A DNA stretch of 64,000 nucleotides from Linanthus parryae (taxonomy: Eukaryota > Streptophyta > Magnoliopsida > Ericales > Polemoniaceae): assembly GCA_023055425.1 (NCBI GenBank), contig JALGPY010000006.1, positions 74,308,127 to 74,372,126 on the forward strand, given 5' to 3'. Shown one piece after another: positions 21,446 through 34,946 of this stretch. How positions within the stretch are numbered: the first letter of the stretch is position 1; each line of letters starts with the position of its first letter. The notes beneath the pieces are model-generated. The model ran no database searches and was not told the origin of the DNA. It saw only the letters and a list, made by a program, of their open reading frames with translations. The translations under genes and the position numbers were made by a program.

Positions 21446-21760
21446 GTATATAATCGAGTAGGGATATTTAAGAATATAACACTTATACTCTAAGGACTTC
21501 ATTCATGTTAACATATCTCCATATCGATAACATAATGAATCGTAAATCCATAAATGTCACAATTATTTGATTGCCTCTAGGGCACAATTCCAAGCGTAGA
21601 AATCTAAAATCTACTTAACAACAGCCAGTTATTACACATCAGCATGCGGCACCAAATAGACATACAACGTGATTTAACAATCACCAGACAGTCAACATAT
21701 AGCTAGAAAGCTATAAAATTCACACCAACAGTATAAACAGGTATAGACCCTAACTGCAGA
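21446..21760. repeat. Foreign patch inside element B integrase, with a piece of a D-type LTR
   Basis: The reading of element B breaks after KKNKRFICS (about 21757) and resumes at LVDGLY (about 21445), although these belong together in the family. The roughly 310 intervening bases include 21461-21591, which closely matches the terminus of the LTRs of element D (27778-27908 and 50185-50313, ending CTAGGGCACAATTCC). The other 165 or so bases of the patch I cannot place. No LTR interior or complete terminus is present, so it may be a truncated insertion or repair filler. Confidence 0.65.
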
Positions 21761-22981
21761 AACAGAACAAATAAAACGTTTATTTTTCTTAATAACCACA
21801 GATTCATTAAAATAAACTGAATATTCATTCTTAACCAACTTAGCAACTGAAATCAAATTCCTTCTAATGGAAGGTACATAAAGACAATCTTTCAAAACTA
21901 AAATCCTATCATTCCCAAAATGTAAGAAACAAATTCATGTTGCAACTGCAGCTACTTTATTCGTGTTGCCCAAGTGTATATAAATCTCGCCATCACTAAG
22001 CTGTCTGGTTTCCCGGAACCCCTGCAATGAATTGCAGACATGGTCAGTGGCTCCCGGATCTACACACCAGGTTCTAGTAGATCGAACAGCTAAACATGAT
22101 TCAACTATTAGTGAAAGAGATATACCTGAGTTGTTCTGGATTGGACGAGTCAGGAACTTTGGACATTGCTTCTTCCAATGCACTCTCTGGTTACAGATGA
22201 AACACTTGCCTTCCGGCTTTCCCAACGTCCCCTGAGGAGCAAGTTCTTGCTGTGGCCCACGAGCTATTTGTTGTGGTGCCGGAGCAACCTTTGGAACTAC
22301 TGCTTGTGCACCTTTCTTCTTCTTCTTAGCCCTAGGGTTAGAAGTAGAAGCCTTTTCAACCACCATTACATTAACCGGTTTCTGTAGGAGTCCCTCAGCT
22401 GCTTGAAGCTCCTTTAACAATTCGGCTAAAGAATAAGTCTTTTTGTTCATATTATAATTTAGCCGAAAACTGTTAAATGAATCAGACAATGTCATGAGCA
22501 CGATATCGATCTAAGTTTCCTCATCGATTACCGCTCCAAGGATCTCTAGTTCACCTAGAAGACTTATCATCCTCATAATATGATCCCTTACAGAGGATCC
22601 TTCAAACATTTTTGTTTTCATGAGGTTTTTCATAGCAACCTGCCTGGCAGCACGATCCTGATCCCCAAACATCTCTTTGAGGTTCTCCATGATCTCAAGG
22701 GCATAGCCCATGTTCTCTTGCTGATGCTGCAACACATTAGACATGGAGCCTAATATGTAGCATTTAGCCATCTGATCGGCTTTCTGCCATCTCTTATGAG
22801 GCTTGGCTTCTTGCTCAGAAGCCCCTTCTAGAGGTTCTGCAGGACATTCCTCAAGAAACACAAATTTGTAATCCTCAGCATTTAGCACAATATTCAAATT
22901 CCTCTTCCAATCAATATAGTTTGATCCAGGGAGTTTGTTTTGATTCAAGAGAATAGATAGTGGGTTGAATGAGTTCGACAT
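21757..22981 (-). pseudogene. Element B gag, zinc knuckle and protease start, broken
   Basis: The chosen start is ATG at 22979-22981 (MSNSFNPLSILLNQNKLPG), the family's usual gag start; the longer upstream frame from 23050 has no support. Gag continues through DRAARQVAMKNLMKTKM to an in-frame TAG at 22511-22513. The same frame then proceeds with LMTLSDSFNSFRLNYNMNK and LAELLKELQAAEG. A zinc knuckle CFICNQRVHWKKQC (CX2CX4HX4C) lies near 22180. The protease region reads WCVDPGATDHVCN where WxxDSGA is usual, so the S of the DSG triad is P. A later segment KDCLYVPSIRRNLISVAKLV (about 21890) leads towards integrase. Confidence 0.88.
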
Positions 22982-24043
22982 TTTGAACCTGGTAATCATG
23001 TAAATGAAACATATAAGGGCAATGTAAACCACCAGTAGTCTAACACACATAAAAAATAGTATGCCACGATGGGTGGACGTCTACCATTCATTCTATAGTT
23101 AGACATGGTACCTTTGGTCCTGCAAGCCATATCAGTGACTCCGATGGGGAGGATACTATGACTTACATCCAAGTGTATACCATCATTTTAGTTCTAACCC
23201 ATTACTCCATTAAATTCCTCTCAGAAGACACATAAACAGTAAAGTCATACTGTAGTTGTTATGTTCGATAAGAAGGTTAACTCCAAGGCTAACACACACA
23301 ACCAACTACATCACTTATAAATCAATGATGGAGACCGCGGGATCTATAAGCACTAGACTCCCTCTCCCACTTAGTTGTTTGAACAATTTAATACAAATTA
23401 AATTTATTTATCCATGTTGTCCATGATTTATCATGCAAGCATCCACAATAATCATACACACAGATATAATCAAGCTCATAAAAAGAATTCAACCACACAC
23501 AACACAGCTATTATGGTAGGAGATTCTTTAGTCGGGTTAGCAAGATCCATCTAACCCCACGACACGAGGATCGATCTTACCGGTAAGGTCGCCGAAAAAC
23601 TTTTCCCGAAAATCGCCAGGCCGTCACTGTGGAAAACTTGACGATTTGCAATCTTTCGTCCTTCTGTCTTCAGTAATATTACAGTAACCCTAGTCTCCAT
23701 GGATTCTGCAAATCAGTTTGTAACAGAGTACCAGAGACTGCTACAGACTTTCAATGCCACCAAGGAGCTCACACGTTCATCTAATACTGGAATAAGAGAA
23801 CCTAGAGTTTACTATTACAGAAGGTTACAAATATTTTTCATCCACAAAAAACAGGGTGGGAATCAAAATCAAATCAAACCACATACATCAAACAATATGA
23901 CCATAATAGCAGGACACGATTCAATCTGCAAAACAGAGTTAGACATCGCAATCTTCCTACTCTAACCTGCATGGCGATTTGATTATTGGACAAAATGGAT
24001 GTATAGAAGATATGCAGAGTCGAACATGGGCTCTGATACCAAT
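22982..24043 (-). promoter_or_regulatory. Element B leader and primer-binding site
   Basis: The minus-strand sequence ATTGGTATCAGAGCCC at 24028-24043 follows the LTR end CCCTTCA and is complementary to the 3' end of initiator tRNA-Met, the usual primer for this lineage. The next kilobase to the gag start has no recognisable coding domain. Such leaders usually hold packaging and dimerisation signals, which I cannot demonstrate here. Confidence 0.8.
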
Positions 24044-25331
24044 TGAAGGGAGACGAATCCGTGGACCAGTTCGATTGCATGTCTGCTATACCGATTAACA
24101 TTTTTTTCGTTTATCAACAAGAACGCGATAAACTAATAGGAGGAATTAGGGTTCATACCTGCGTCCTAGCTAGTTGATGTAGGTCTGAATCACTCCGGAT
24201 CTTCTCTCGTATTCCTGAAGTTCCTCCTGGATGCAAGTGTGGGCTTGCTGCTTCCAGAATCCTTCTTGTCCTCCAGACGAATTGCTCTCACTCTGGAAAC
24301 CCTAGATTTCAGTGTGTATCTTAAGCATACGAATTTTGAAGACTAAGGAAACTTATATAGGCTACGAGAGGGACCTGGAGGAGAAAATACGAATCAGGCT
24401 CCTAACTTTATTAGGACTTCTGGTTCCACCCGAACCTAGCCCCGATAAAGTTAATAACAGTTAGTACCACTAAATAACTGTTATTGCACTCTTGTCCATA
24501 TTCTCAAAAAATAATATTTCGAGCTCCTGTTATTAAATACTTATTATCTCCCCATGTTAAGATTACAGATATTCGTCGATTAAATTAATTACTTACTACT
24601 TCATTTAATCGACCTCTTCCCAATTCCTTGATTCTTACCACTTAACTTATTTGATATGTCCAGATTATCAAGTAATCTACCTGCAGGGTTTGACATAATC
24701 AAAACTTATAAGCTTCATCAAGGGGATATCATCAATCCCATAACGGGGACATGGATTCCTTCGATATATCAATTTACACCATGGACTCAATAGTACACCC
24801 AACTCATCGAGGTTATTGAATCCATAGGAATCTCACTCACTTGACTTGTCAAAGAAATAACTACTAAATACATGTGCACATTGACTATCTATCTAAGGAT
24901 TAAGAGCATAAGTAATCATAATAACCATGAGATATAATTTGTATTGTTATGTCAGTACAAAGACAATGATCTCAACTTGGTCATGTTCAATATACACAAA
25001 GTATACTAGCACATTGAGTTGAAACTATAGTACGAACTATACTGTTTCCTGTAGCCAAGACAGACCTACTAAAACAATGTGCTACAATCGTTCCGATGGT
25101 TTGCCTAATTCCATCAAGATTGTGAACTCACAACTTTCATTCCACAAGAACCGAAGATAAGATCTTTTGTGTGTAAGCTAGACTCTATACACCAGATCTT
25201 CTACTGTGTGGAACAATGGACAACTATGCACAATAATAATATAATGCAAAAACGTTGCCCAAAACCACTCATAAATATAGAATTCATATAATCCAACACA
25301 AAAAGCATGAATTTTAGTATTCAATCCAACA
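24044..25331 (-). repeat. Element B, right LTR (5' LTR in element sense)
   Basis: The pair of 6657-7954, with the same ends (TGTTGGATTG and CCCTTCA on the minus strand). A TATA motif in element sense sits at about 24350-24362. Its last base (25331) abuts the target copy CTATA. Confidence 0.9.
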
Positions 25332-25609
25332 CTATAAAGGTTCTCCTTTGGTACTCAAACAGCATACACATAGAGGTAGAAGAGTGTTTGTAGTGTGTGC
25401 ATCGCGTGCGTGCTATATCGGGGTGGACGTCGTGGTCATTGTGGCCACGACGTGCACCGTAATCAGGTTCTCTCTCAATAAAATATAAGGTTTTGTCTGT
25501 GGAGGTAACTAGAAGGTTCGTCGTGAATTCGTTAGCGAACCACCTTAAATATTGTCTCGCTCTTTTTTTCGTTTCATCGTTCTTACTCGAATACCCCCAG
25601 GTTCTAACA
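25332..25609 (+). repeat. Element A, 3' LTR, second part
   Basis: The sequence CTATAAAGGTTCTCCTTTGG continues the LTR interrupted at 6656 and ends ...GGTTCTAACA at 25609. It matches 5216-5494 closely, including the GGCCACGACGTGCA block and the GAACCAC..TTAAAT end shared with element G. Bases 25332-25336 are the duplicated target of B. No clear 5-bp duplication flanks element A as a whole. Confidence 0.85.
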
Positions 25610-26350
25610 TTGACATTTATGTATTTTTTTAAGGGAAACTAACAAGACATGAACGTCTCCACTACTACTATCACCATCACTGCTGTTGTTACCGCATTCT
25701 ATAATATTTAACTTCATAAATAAGGGTTTTTTTTTTATAAAAGGTCATGTAGGACAAGCCAGTTTTACATGATCCAACTTCATCCTTAGGAATCTATGTT
25801 ATCCCATCATTTCCTTTAACCGCGGCGACATGAATATTTAGCTTCTGGTGACTAGAAAGGGGCTTCATCTATCTGACTTGGAATGTAAAACTTTCTTTGA
25901 TTCTACCAAACTATTATGAAGTTTGAAATGCGAAATCGATCTCATTGGTAAATAAACGGATCAACCATGTGGCAAGATTTTCCTTGAATAATGGATAAAA
26001 ATAACTTCTTTTTTACATTCATTGTTTTTTTAAAGATTTGTTAAATCTTAAGTTGCTTATTTGCATAAATACAACCCAAAAAAAAATTGAAGAAAGATTG
26101 AGTTATCTGTCGTTGAAATCAGATTTACTCCTTTTATTTAATTTTCCTTGTGAGTTTCATCTCTCATTGGCTCTTGTATACATATTCGGCAAGTCGAATT
26201 TGGAAATATGTGTTGTTTTTTCATTCTTATCTTCATGTCCAAACTAACAACCCAATTGAATCCAAAAGAGAAGTCAATAACCAAACTTCCTACTAGATAG
26301 AAAGTGGCCTCACATAAATTCGATAGAAGAACTTCTTGACACTAGAACCA
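25610..26350. other. Unexplained 0.74 kb between the two nests
   Basis: AT-rich sequence with homopolymer T runs (25628, 25731) and only very short open frames. I see no domain, terminal repeat or RNA gene. It is probably the older DNA into which elements A and D inserted. The final five bases (26346-26350, AACCA) are the target copy of element D. Confidence 0.5.
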
Positions 26351-27913
26351 TGTTGGCTTTTGATGTAGGTAATGCAGCGGAATAACAAAATTTAATTCCT
26401 ACTCAAAGCCCACCAAGGATCAGAGTAAGAGAATCATAACGATGGTAAGGGAAGAAACAAGTAACACACCTTAGAGGTCTCCTGTGATGACTTGTAACGT
26501 GAATTGTGTCACGTTTCTACGGTTGATCCACGCCTAGAGGTGAGATATATATCTTCCAACTCCTTGTGCTAGATAGGATGAATGGAGGAGGAAGAAGAAA
26601 TCACGCAACAATGGAGCAACAAGGTGGCGGCACCTCCTTGTGTGGCCGACGGGTAGGGGGACGGTCCCAAGGGGGGTTCGGCCCTCCTTTGGGACTTGCT
26701 CTCTCTCCTTGCTTTATTTTCTCCTAATCTAATAATGTAGATGTGTAGAGAAAAATAAGCTAGGAGTGTTCTTTATATAGTCCAATAACTCCTTGTCCTA
26801 CTACATGAAGAACCCCTCTACTAATCCTACTCAAATAAGGATTAGTCCCCTTTTGCAAACTACTCCTAATCATGTCCATACATGGATTAGTTCTCTTTGA
26901 AATTTAATCATAATCATGTCTCTACATGAATTAGTCCACCTTGGCAAATCCTAATCATGTCTCTACATGAATTATTCCAACTTGCATATTAGTCCTACTA
27001 AGTTAGCAAGTTGTTGCGATTTGATCCTTCTAATTAATTAATCATATTAATTAATTATTTCCCAAGTCTAGTTCACCTCTATATGGCGTGTGACCCCATA
27101 GGTTCTATTTAGTTGGTAGTAAATATTTACTAATATGGAGCGGCCTCTAGCAAGACATGCATTCTAGCCAACTGATAGAAAAGTCATCATGACAAACCGT
27201 GTGCCCAATATCACATATTGCGTTATCCCTTTGTCTCCATATCCGAATTTTACACGAGACATAATTAGCCACAATCGTATATCCAATTCATAGTTCCTAG
27301 ATCCTGGGAATATGCTTATGCAAGCAGATAACATCAATATCTCCATATTGATTTATCTGATTCTGGCCAGACATTCAATAAGCCTCATCCCTCGAGTGGC
27401 CGTGGATATTTTCTCCCATTATGTGGGAGGGACAAATCCTCTCTACATCACTACGATCTCTAAGTTGGCTTCCTATCATGCCCGATGGCTATCTTTATAG
27501 TCACCCAGTTACGGTGTAACGGTTGATAACATCAAAGCATGATAGTTCACAACTAGAGTATCTAGTGACTTCAAGTCTAAGGATTGCAATTATATTAGCA
27601 CTACGAGAAGCGATTGTGACTTTAACATAATCTAATGTATCCTTCTCGATGTGGGTCTATCCAGTATGCCATTACCCCCAATGCATACCCATGTGTTGGA
27701 TCGTGATATCTCCATATCAATCCAACCCCATACTAGTCTATAGATGATTGTCCCACTTAATCATTATAATTGACTAGGGATATTGAAGAATATAACACTT
27801 ATATTCTAAGAACTTCATTCATGTTATCATATCTCCATATTGATAACATAATGAATCGTAAATCCACATATTTGTCACAATTAATTGATTGTCTCTAGGG
27901 CACAATTCCATCA
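26351..27913 (-). repeat. Element D, left LTR (3' LTR in element sense)
   Basis: Its outer end reads TGTTGGCTTTTGATGTAGG on the plus strand, and its inner end reads TGATGGAATTGTGCCCTAG on the minus strand. It matches 32388-33522 plus 49896-50317. A TATA motif in element sense (GGACTATATAAAG) lies at about 26770-26783, and the same motif occurs in the LTRs of element E. The minus-strand GTGAGAGAC just inside (27914-27922) is the likely polypurine tract. Confidence 0.88.
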
Positions 27914-30900
27914 GTCTCTCACTTGCACTAGAGTCAATCACCTGCGTCATAAGCCTATCGATCTAGCGCGGCCCTCCACGCTTCCGCTGCGCGGGGCGTG
28001 GTAGACGAGACATCCGCTGGTACTTTGCAAATATTCACAACTCCTCTATCAACAATTTGATTGAGATTGAATATTCTGAGTAAGTGCATCTCATACTACA
28101 GTTTACTCAGTCCTCTATGTTAGAATCAGTGACTGAATCTTGCCTGGAACCTTTCCATCTCACAGTCGCTCCCCCTAGTGCAAAACATAAAACTTGACTA
28201 TAATCTGAAATCCTCTTTGTCAGATTGGAAGTTCGCATCACTGTAACTCCTTACAGTAAACTCTTCCTATCATCCATTTATCAAAAATTCATCCTTAGTG
28301 CTTCTCAAGAACTAAAGGATAATCTTGAAAATTATCCAGTGACTCTCACCCGGATTTGACTGGTATCCCTGTGTCATGCCATATGACACATTTGGCCTAG
28401 TACATTACATGGCGTATCTCGTGAATCTTATTCATACGGTCCCCTTTACACTCTAATTGGACGGACAATTAGTCTTCCAAAGACTAATTCCATGTGACAT
28501 AGGTAGAATCCATATTCTATATATGTTGAACCATTTCAACACCTTTGTCAATATATGCACTATGACCTAAGCTGCACAACGTCTTCTGATCTATCTCCAT
28601 AGATATTCATGGGTTTGCCTCGCCTAAGTCTATCATTAAAGATTAATTCTCTAGTCAATCTACGTAAGATTTCCAAGTAGGGACATTATTCCCAATGACA
28701 AGTATGTCTCCACATACAAGACCAGAAACATAACTGTGCTCCCACTAACCCTTTTGTAAACACAAGTCTCATCTTCAATTTTGATGGAACCAAACTCCTT
28801 TGATTGCATCATCAATTTGAAGAGTCCAACTCCAAGAAGCTTGATTCAACCTATAAACAGATTGCTACAAGCAAGATGCGAATGGATTTAAGCATCACAA
28901 CTGGGGAAAGAGTTTCGTCATAGTCTATACTATGAACTCACATGAAACCCCTTTCCAACCAATTTTCCCTTAAAAGTAATCATATTACTATCCATGTTGG
29001 TTTCCTCATAACCCACTTGCACCCTTGGGTCCTACCCATTCAGGTGGTTCCACCAAAGTCCATACTTTGTTGGGTTACATGGATTCCATATCATATCTTA
29101 TGGCTCCAAGCCATTTCTGAGAGTATGGCCCACAAATGGTCATCTCATAGGTTGTAGGCTCATCTCGATGAGCAATATATCACGGGTTATGAGAAATACT
29201 TATTTCTCTAGTCCCTTGACATATCCTACCTAACCTACGAGATTCTTGTGTAAACTGAGTAGGTTGCACCACAACACCTTGTGATCCTGCTCATGTTCCA
29301 TCAAAAGGATCAATGTTCTGTTGTGGTTCTTAAACTCCTTCAAGCTCTACTCTCCTCCCACTGTTTCTTTTAGAGACAATATCTATCTAGAAACAATGTG
29401 GTTCGAGCAATAAACAGATTGTTCTCGATTGGATTGTAGAAATAATATCCCTTTCAGGATATCCCAAAAAACATTTATCCGATTTGAATCCAAGTTTATC
29501 TGTAAACGGCCTTTACATAACCCAAATCCTTTATGAATGACATACTAGGACATTTCCTAGTACATATCTCTATGGTGTTTTTCATAATTTTTTAGATGGA
29601 ACAAGGTTAAGGGCGAAATTTGATGTAATTAGAACATAGCCCCTAAAAAGTAAACTGGAAGTTATTTGTTTGACACATCATGGATCGAACCGTGTCCAAC
29701 AAGGTCTGAATTCTCAGTTAGACACGCCAAACCCATGTGGTGTGCTAGGTAGACCGAGTTTGGATTATATCCAACACTCCCATAGATGCTTGTCAAATTC
29801 TTGGCTAAAGTACTCTCCTTTACGATCCAATCGTAGAGCCCTAATACCTCATCTCTTGATACGTGTAGGATTATTTCTTCTGTATCCAATTGTCTTCATC
29901 TCTTGAGATCCTCCACACTTCTATTAAATGTGAGATCCTCATCTAGTATCATATACTAATGATGATGAGATAGACACATTGACTTTTAATAACAAAAATA
30001 CCTATGTTGGAATTCATAATTCCTTTATTACTTACTTCTAGATACTTTGGGTAGTCTCTCTTCCTCTACACTGCCTATGGGTCTTTAAGGCAACTTGGTT
30101 TTAGCAACAAGTTTGCTTTATACCCATGGGGTCAGCGCAAACCTTTTGCCATTACCCATGCTGTTAACTATTAACAGTTATTGCCTATGCCCTTTATAAG
30201 TGCTTTGTTTAGTGATTCTCAATCATATTGAGTAAATCAACTTTGAACAACACTATAATTGCATCCAATGCAATTCTTGATCCACCCTGGGTGAATAACA
30301 GTTTATTCTTTACCTATCCCATAGATAACACCCATTCACTAATGTTTCAATCATATTGAATTAGCTTAGTTTCATAACGCAGAGTGGAGCAACACTTCAA
30401 ATGTCTAGCTCGCCCCTTTTAAAGAGCTTCTTTCAATGTATGATCAAATCACACGCCTCCATGTTCTCATCTTTCTTCCGAAGCTTAGAGTTCATGGCAG
30501 CTTACATGAGGCAAGTTACATTCAAAGAACCATTCTTTGATGTTCCTTCCATTAGGTTTTAGTATGTCTTGGTAGTTGGTGGGAAGAGAACTTTATATTC
30601 TACGATGTACAACAATTTCTCTTTTATTTGAGAACAATTCTCAAATTTATACCAACCTAGAAAATAGATTCCAGATATCTTGTCCATCTTATGGGCATAA
30701 GGTCGTGTTTTGATTGTTTAATGCCATGGGTACTCAACACTATAGGATTATGCAGAGTATTGTGACGTGTAACTATATTCAACAAGGATTTAAATTGTCA
30801 AACATAGCTCCCACTATTTTTCTCGGATTAATAACCCTCCATATTAATGCGGAAAATATCATTATATTTTCTAGTGGGCCAAGATCCATATTTCACTTCT

Positions 30901-32387
30901 TTTGAGCTTGCTTCGGCAAGTCACCCAAAATTAGTTATTTAGGTAGGAACCATTCCAATTTCATCCTTATGCAACTCTTGGTTCAATTGGGAAAATAACT
31001 CCTTATTTATCCATCTACATGGATAATCCCAATTGTTTGCCTCTAGGCTTTTAATCTTATTAAAATCACCTAGTTGCGTCCAACCTCTTGCTACAACATA
31101 CACACATTACTTGCTTCTGTCGTCGCAACACATCATGGTGAATTAAAACGCCTTGCTTTGTCAAGCCCGAATTTAATAAACCCTGATCATGAAAGGTGTT
31201 TTAGAAAAGAGAAGGCAAGAACGCAATATTTAAATTGAGGGATTTTTCTTTTCAATATTAATTGTTTTGTTGATCCATATCAACTGATCTATTTATTTGA
31301 GTTTGGGCACAACTCCAAATAAAAGATCCGGGTTGTTTAATTATCTTATTATCAAATTTCATGCATCATCCATACACCAACAACAATAATAAGACAATAA
31401 AGTAAACACTCACAAACAGAAATTAACGTGATGTGGATAGGGCCTCCTAGACTAAGATATTCAGAAGCCAATGAGAATATCTATGAAACCTAGAATGAAA
31501 AACGCATCTCCATGTGCCTCCATCTCTTGGTTCATCCTTCATAGCCTTGTGGAATGCTCCATGCTCCATGTTGTGGCTTCTTTAATTCTTTGGGCTTCTT
31601 TTCTTCAATCTTGGCTATCTATCTATTTTATCTAGTACTAGCTAGCATCTATACTAAAATAAAATAAATCTCGCAAGTTGAGAAAAACACTGGCACGCAG
31701 GCCGTAAACCCAAATTAATTATTACAACGAATTGATCAGCTCGCAGGCCGTAAACAAACCACAAAATTAAACATCCACAACAAACCACATCTAAGGCCAT
31801 ATCCATTCACCATACAAATTGCACATAAACAGTTCAAACCAATTTTTAACGCGCTTAATCAATTTTAGTTGATTTTAGGATTTACTAGGGTCAAAACGGT
31901 CCAAGAGGGCCCACCAATTGCTTGGTCGAACCCCTTAATGGACCGCCCAAGGCCTAGGGCCGGTTGGCCCCTAGACCACACGGCTAGGGCCGTGCGCTAG
32001 GGCTGCCCCGGCCCCTTGGCCGAGCCTTGCTTGGGCGGCAAGGAAGGAGGGGCGGTCCCCAAGGGGGGGCGAACCTCTTTTAGGAGTTGTTTCCAAAAAC
32101 AACTCCTTGCCTTGTGGCCCAAGTTTGGTTGTTTCCTTTTTTAAAAGAACTCCTTCTTCCAATAGGATGCCCAAGAACCCTACATCTAAGATCCTAAAAT
32201 TTCTCAAACTCACTAATTCCTACATCCCATGTAAAATTAGTTCTTGTTTGATTGAGTTATTGACAAATTGCATTAATATGCTTGATTTGTCCGTTTTACG
32301 CGATAAACAATAATTTAATGTGTAAAAATACATAAATCGTAACACATAAACCACGTTATGCTCTACGACCTGTGGTTCTGATACCAT
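27914..32387 (-). pseudogene. Element D interior: remnants of copia polyprotein
   Basis: No long frame survives, but family motifs are readable on the minus strand. An RNase H segment near 28300-28410 reads YQSNPGESHW then KIILYFLRSTKDEF. Reverse transcriptase N-terminus is near 28950-29110 (MESM, NKVWTLVEPPE). The integrase C-terminus is near 29400-29530 (DKLGFKSDKC, GYPER). A leader block at 30714-30905 matches the leader of element E at 36319-36537 in reverse orientation. Near 27965-28010 there is a short GC-rich patch with a CCACGC..GCGTGG hairpin of unknown origin. At 32374-32387 the minus-strand ATGGTATCAGAACC marks the primer-binding site. Confidence 0.75.
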
Positions 32388-33522
32388 TGTTGGATTTTGA
32401 TGTAGGTAACGGAGCGGAATAACAAAATTTAATTCCTACTCAAAGCCCACCATGGATCACAGGAAGAGAATCATAACGATGGTAAGGGAAGAAACAAGTA
32501 ACACACCTTAGAGCTCTCCTGTGATGACTTGTAACGTGAATTGTGTCACGACTCTACGGTTGATCCATGCCTAGAGGTGTGATCTAGATCTTCCAACTCC
32601 TTGTTCTAGCTAGGATGAATGGAGGAGGAAGAAGAAATCACGCAACAATGGAGCAACAAGGTGGCGGCACCTCCTTGTGTGGCCGACGGGTAGGGGGCGG
32701 TCCCAAGGAGGGTTCGGCCCTCCTTTGGGACTTTCTCTCTCTCCTTGCTTTATTTTCTCCTACTCTAATCATGTAGATGTGTAGAGAAAAATAAGCTAGG
32801 AGTGTTCTTTATATAGTCCAACAACTCCTCGTCCTACTACATAAAGAACCCCTCTACTAATCCTACTCAAATAAGGATTAGTCCCCTTTTGCAAAATACT
32901 CCTAATCATGTCCATACATGGATTAGTTCTCTTTGAAATTTAATCCTAATCATGTCTCTATATGAATTAGTCCACCTTGGCAAATCCTAATCATGTCTCT
33001 ACATGAATTAGTCCAACTTGCATATTAGTCCTACTAAGTTAGCAAGTTGTTTCGATTTGATCCTTATAATTAATTATAAATTCATTATTTCTCAAGTCTA
33101 GTTCACCTCTATATGGCGTGTGACCCCATAGGTTCTATTTAGCTGGAAAGTAAATATTTACTAATATGGAGCGGCCTCTAGCAAGACATCCATTCTAGCC
33201 AACAAATAGAAAAGTCATCATGACAAACCTTGTGCCCAATATCACATATTGCGTTATCCCTTTGTCCCCATATCCGGATTGGACACGAGACATAATTAGT
33301 CACACTAGTATATCCAATCCATAGTTCCTCGATTCTAGGAATACACTTATGCAAGCAGATAACATCAATATCTCCATATTGATTTATCTGAGTCTGGCCA
33401 GACATTCAATAAGCCTCATCCCTCGAGTGGCCGTGGATATTCTCTCCCATTATGTGGGAGGGAAAAATCTTCTCTACATCACTACGATCTCTAGGCTTGC
33501 TTCCTATCATGCCCGATGGCTA
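32388..33522 (-). repeat. Element D, right LTR, first part, split by element E
   Basis: It begins TGTTGGATTTTGATGTAGG next to the primer-binding site and follows the left LTR closely up to CCCGATGGCTA at 33522. Bases 33518-33522 (GGCTA) are the target copy of element E, repeated at 49891-49895. Confidence 0.88.
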
Positions 33523-34946
33523 TGTTGGAATAGATGCGCTAGAGGCAATCTAGTTTAGTATGAATTTATTTGTGGCTAGAAATTAATTTATTATTTAATG
33601 GACATTTAATATAATGAAGTCCTTAGATTTACAATTGTGTTGTTTATCTTAAATATCCCTAGTCCAGTATAATAATTAATGGGAAAATCATCTATAGACT
33701 AGTATGGGGTTGGATTGATATGGAGATATCATGATCCAACACATAGGTGTGCATTAAGGGTAATGACGCACCGGATTGACCCATCTCCGAGAAGGCTACA
33801 TACACGTTATGTTGAGTCACAAGCGCTTCTCGCGGTGAAATGGTATTGTCATCCTTAGACTTGAAGTCACTAGATATTCTAGTTGTGGATTATTGTGATT
33901 TTGGTAGCGTTAAACGCTACACCGTAACTGGGTAGTTATAAAGGCGTGTACCGCATACAATAAGAAGCAAGCTTAGAGATCGTAGTGGACGTAGATAGAA
34001 TTTTTCCCTCCCACATAACGGGAGAAGATATCCTAGGCCACTCGAGGGATAGTGCTTATTGAATATCTGGCCAGACTCAAATAAATCAATATGGGATATT
34101 GATGTTATTTGCACGAATAAGGCTATTCCCATAGATCGAGAAACTGTGGATTGGATATACGAGTGTGACTTGTATGTCTCGTGTCCAATCCGGATATAGA
34201 GACAAAGGGATGAGACAATTACTTGTACAAAGGTTGTCAAGATGACTATTCTATTAGTAGGCTAGAATGGATGTTTTGCTAGAAACCGCTCCATATTAGC
34301 AAATTGTTGCTACCAACTAGATAGAACCTATGGGGTCACACGCTAGATAGAGTTGAACTATGTTTGGGAATTAATTAATTGGATTAATTAATTAGAAGGA
34401 TCAATTTGCAAAACCTTGCAAACTTAGTAGGGACTAATTTGCAAGGAAGGGACTAAATTGAATTCTAGTAGGACTAGAATAAGTCCATTAGGTAGTTCAC
34501 AAGGATTTGTTGGACTATATAAAGGACCTTCCTTCCTTCCTTCACACACTTATATTCATAATTGATCATAACTTGAGTGGGAGAGAACAAAAGAAGAGAG
34601 AGCAAGCAAGCTAGAGGAGCTCGCCGCCCCCTAGCCCGCCGCCCGTCCCCGTCGGCCCCAAGGAGGCCAAACCTCCTTGGTTTGGTCTCGTTTTGCGTGA
34701 TTATTCTTCCTCTTCCCCTTTCCGGGCTAGCACCAAGGAGTGGAAGATCTTGAAAACAACTCTAGGCGTGGATCAACTATAGAGAACGTGACACAATTCG
34801 CGTTTGAAGTCATCAAAGGAGAACCCTAAGGTGTGTTAATTGATTTCTTCCTTTACCATCGTTATGTCTCTTGACTTGTGATCCTTGGAGGGTTTTTCAT
34901 GGTTAATTATTGTTTCCGTTGCGCATCCATGAATCAAATATCTACA
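33523..34946 (+). repeat. Element E, 5' LTR
   Basis: It starts TGTTGGAATAGATGC and ends AAATATCTACA at 34946. A TATA box (GGACTATATAAAGGACC) lies at about 34512-34528, so transcription should start about 30 bp downstream. The pair is 40564-41710 with 49618-49890. Confidence 0.9.

Larger units (their letters stand above)
6657..25331 (-). mobile_element. Element B, Ty1/copia LTR retrotransposon, interrupted by element C
   Basis: A full-structure copia element read right to left: LTR 24044-25331, primer-binding site, leader, gag-protease-integrase-reverse transcriptase-RNase H, polypurine tract, LTR 6657-7954. Without the inserted element C it is about 8.1 kb. The domain order with integrase before reverse transcriptase is the Ty1/copia order. 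Target duplication ATATA/CTATA flanks it. Its LTRs are about 1.29 kb and visibly diverged, and the polyprotein has several stops and frameshifts, so it is an old, inactive copy. Confidence 0.93.

Noticed and set aside
22982..23050. Upstream extension of B gag to 23050
   Set aside because: The extra 23 residues are hydrophobic and not shared by the family. The ATG at 22979-22981 opens the conserved gag start.
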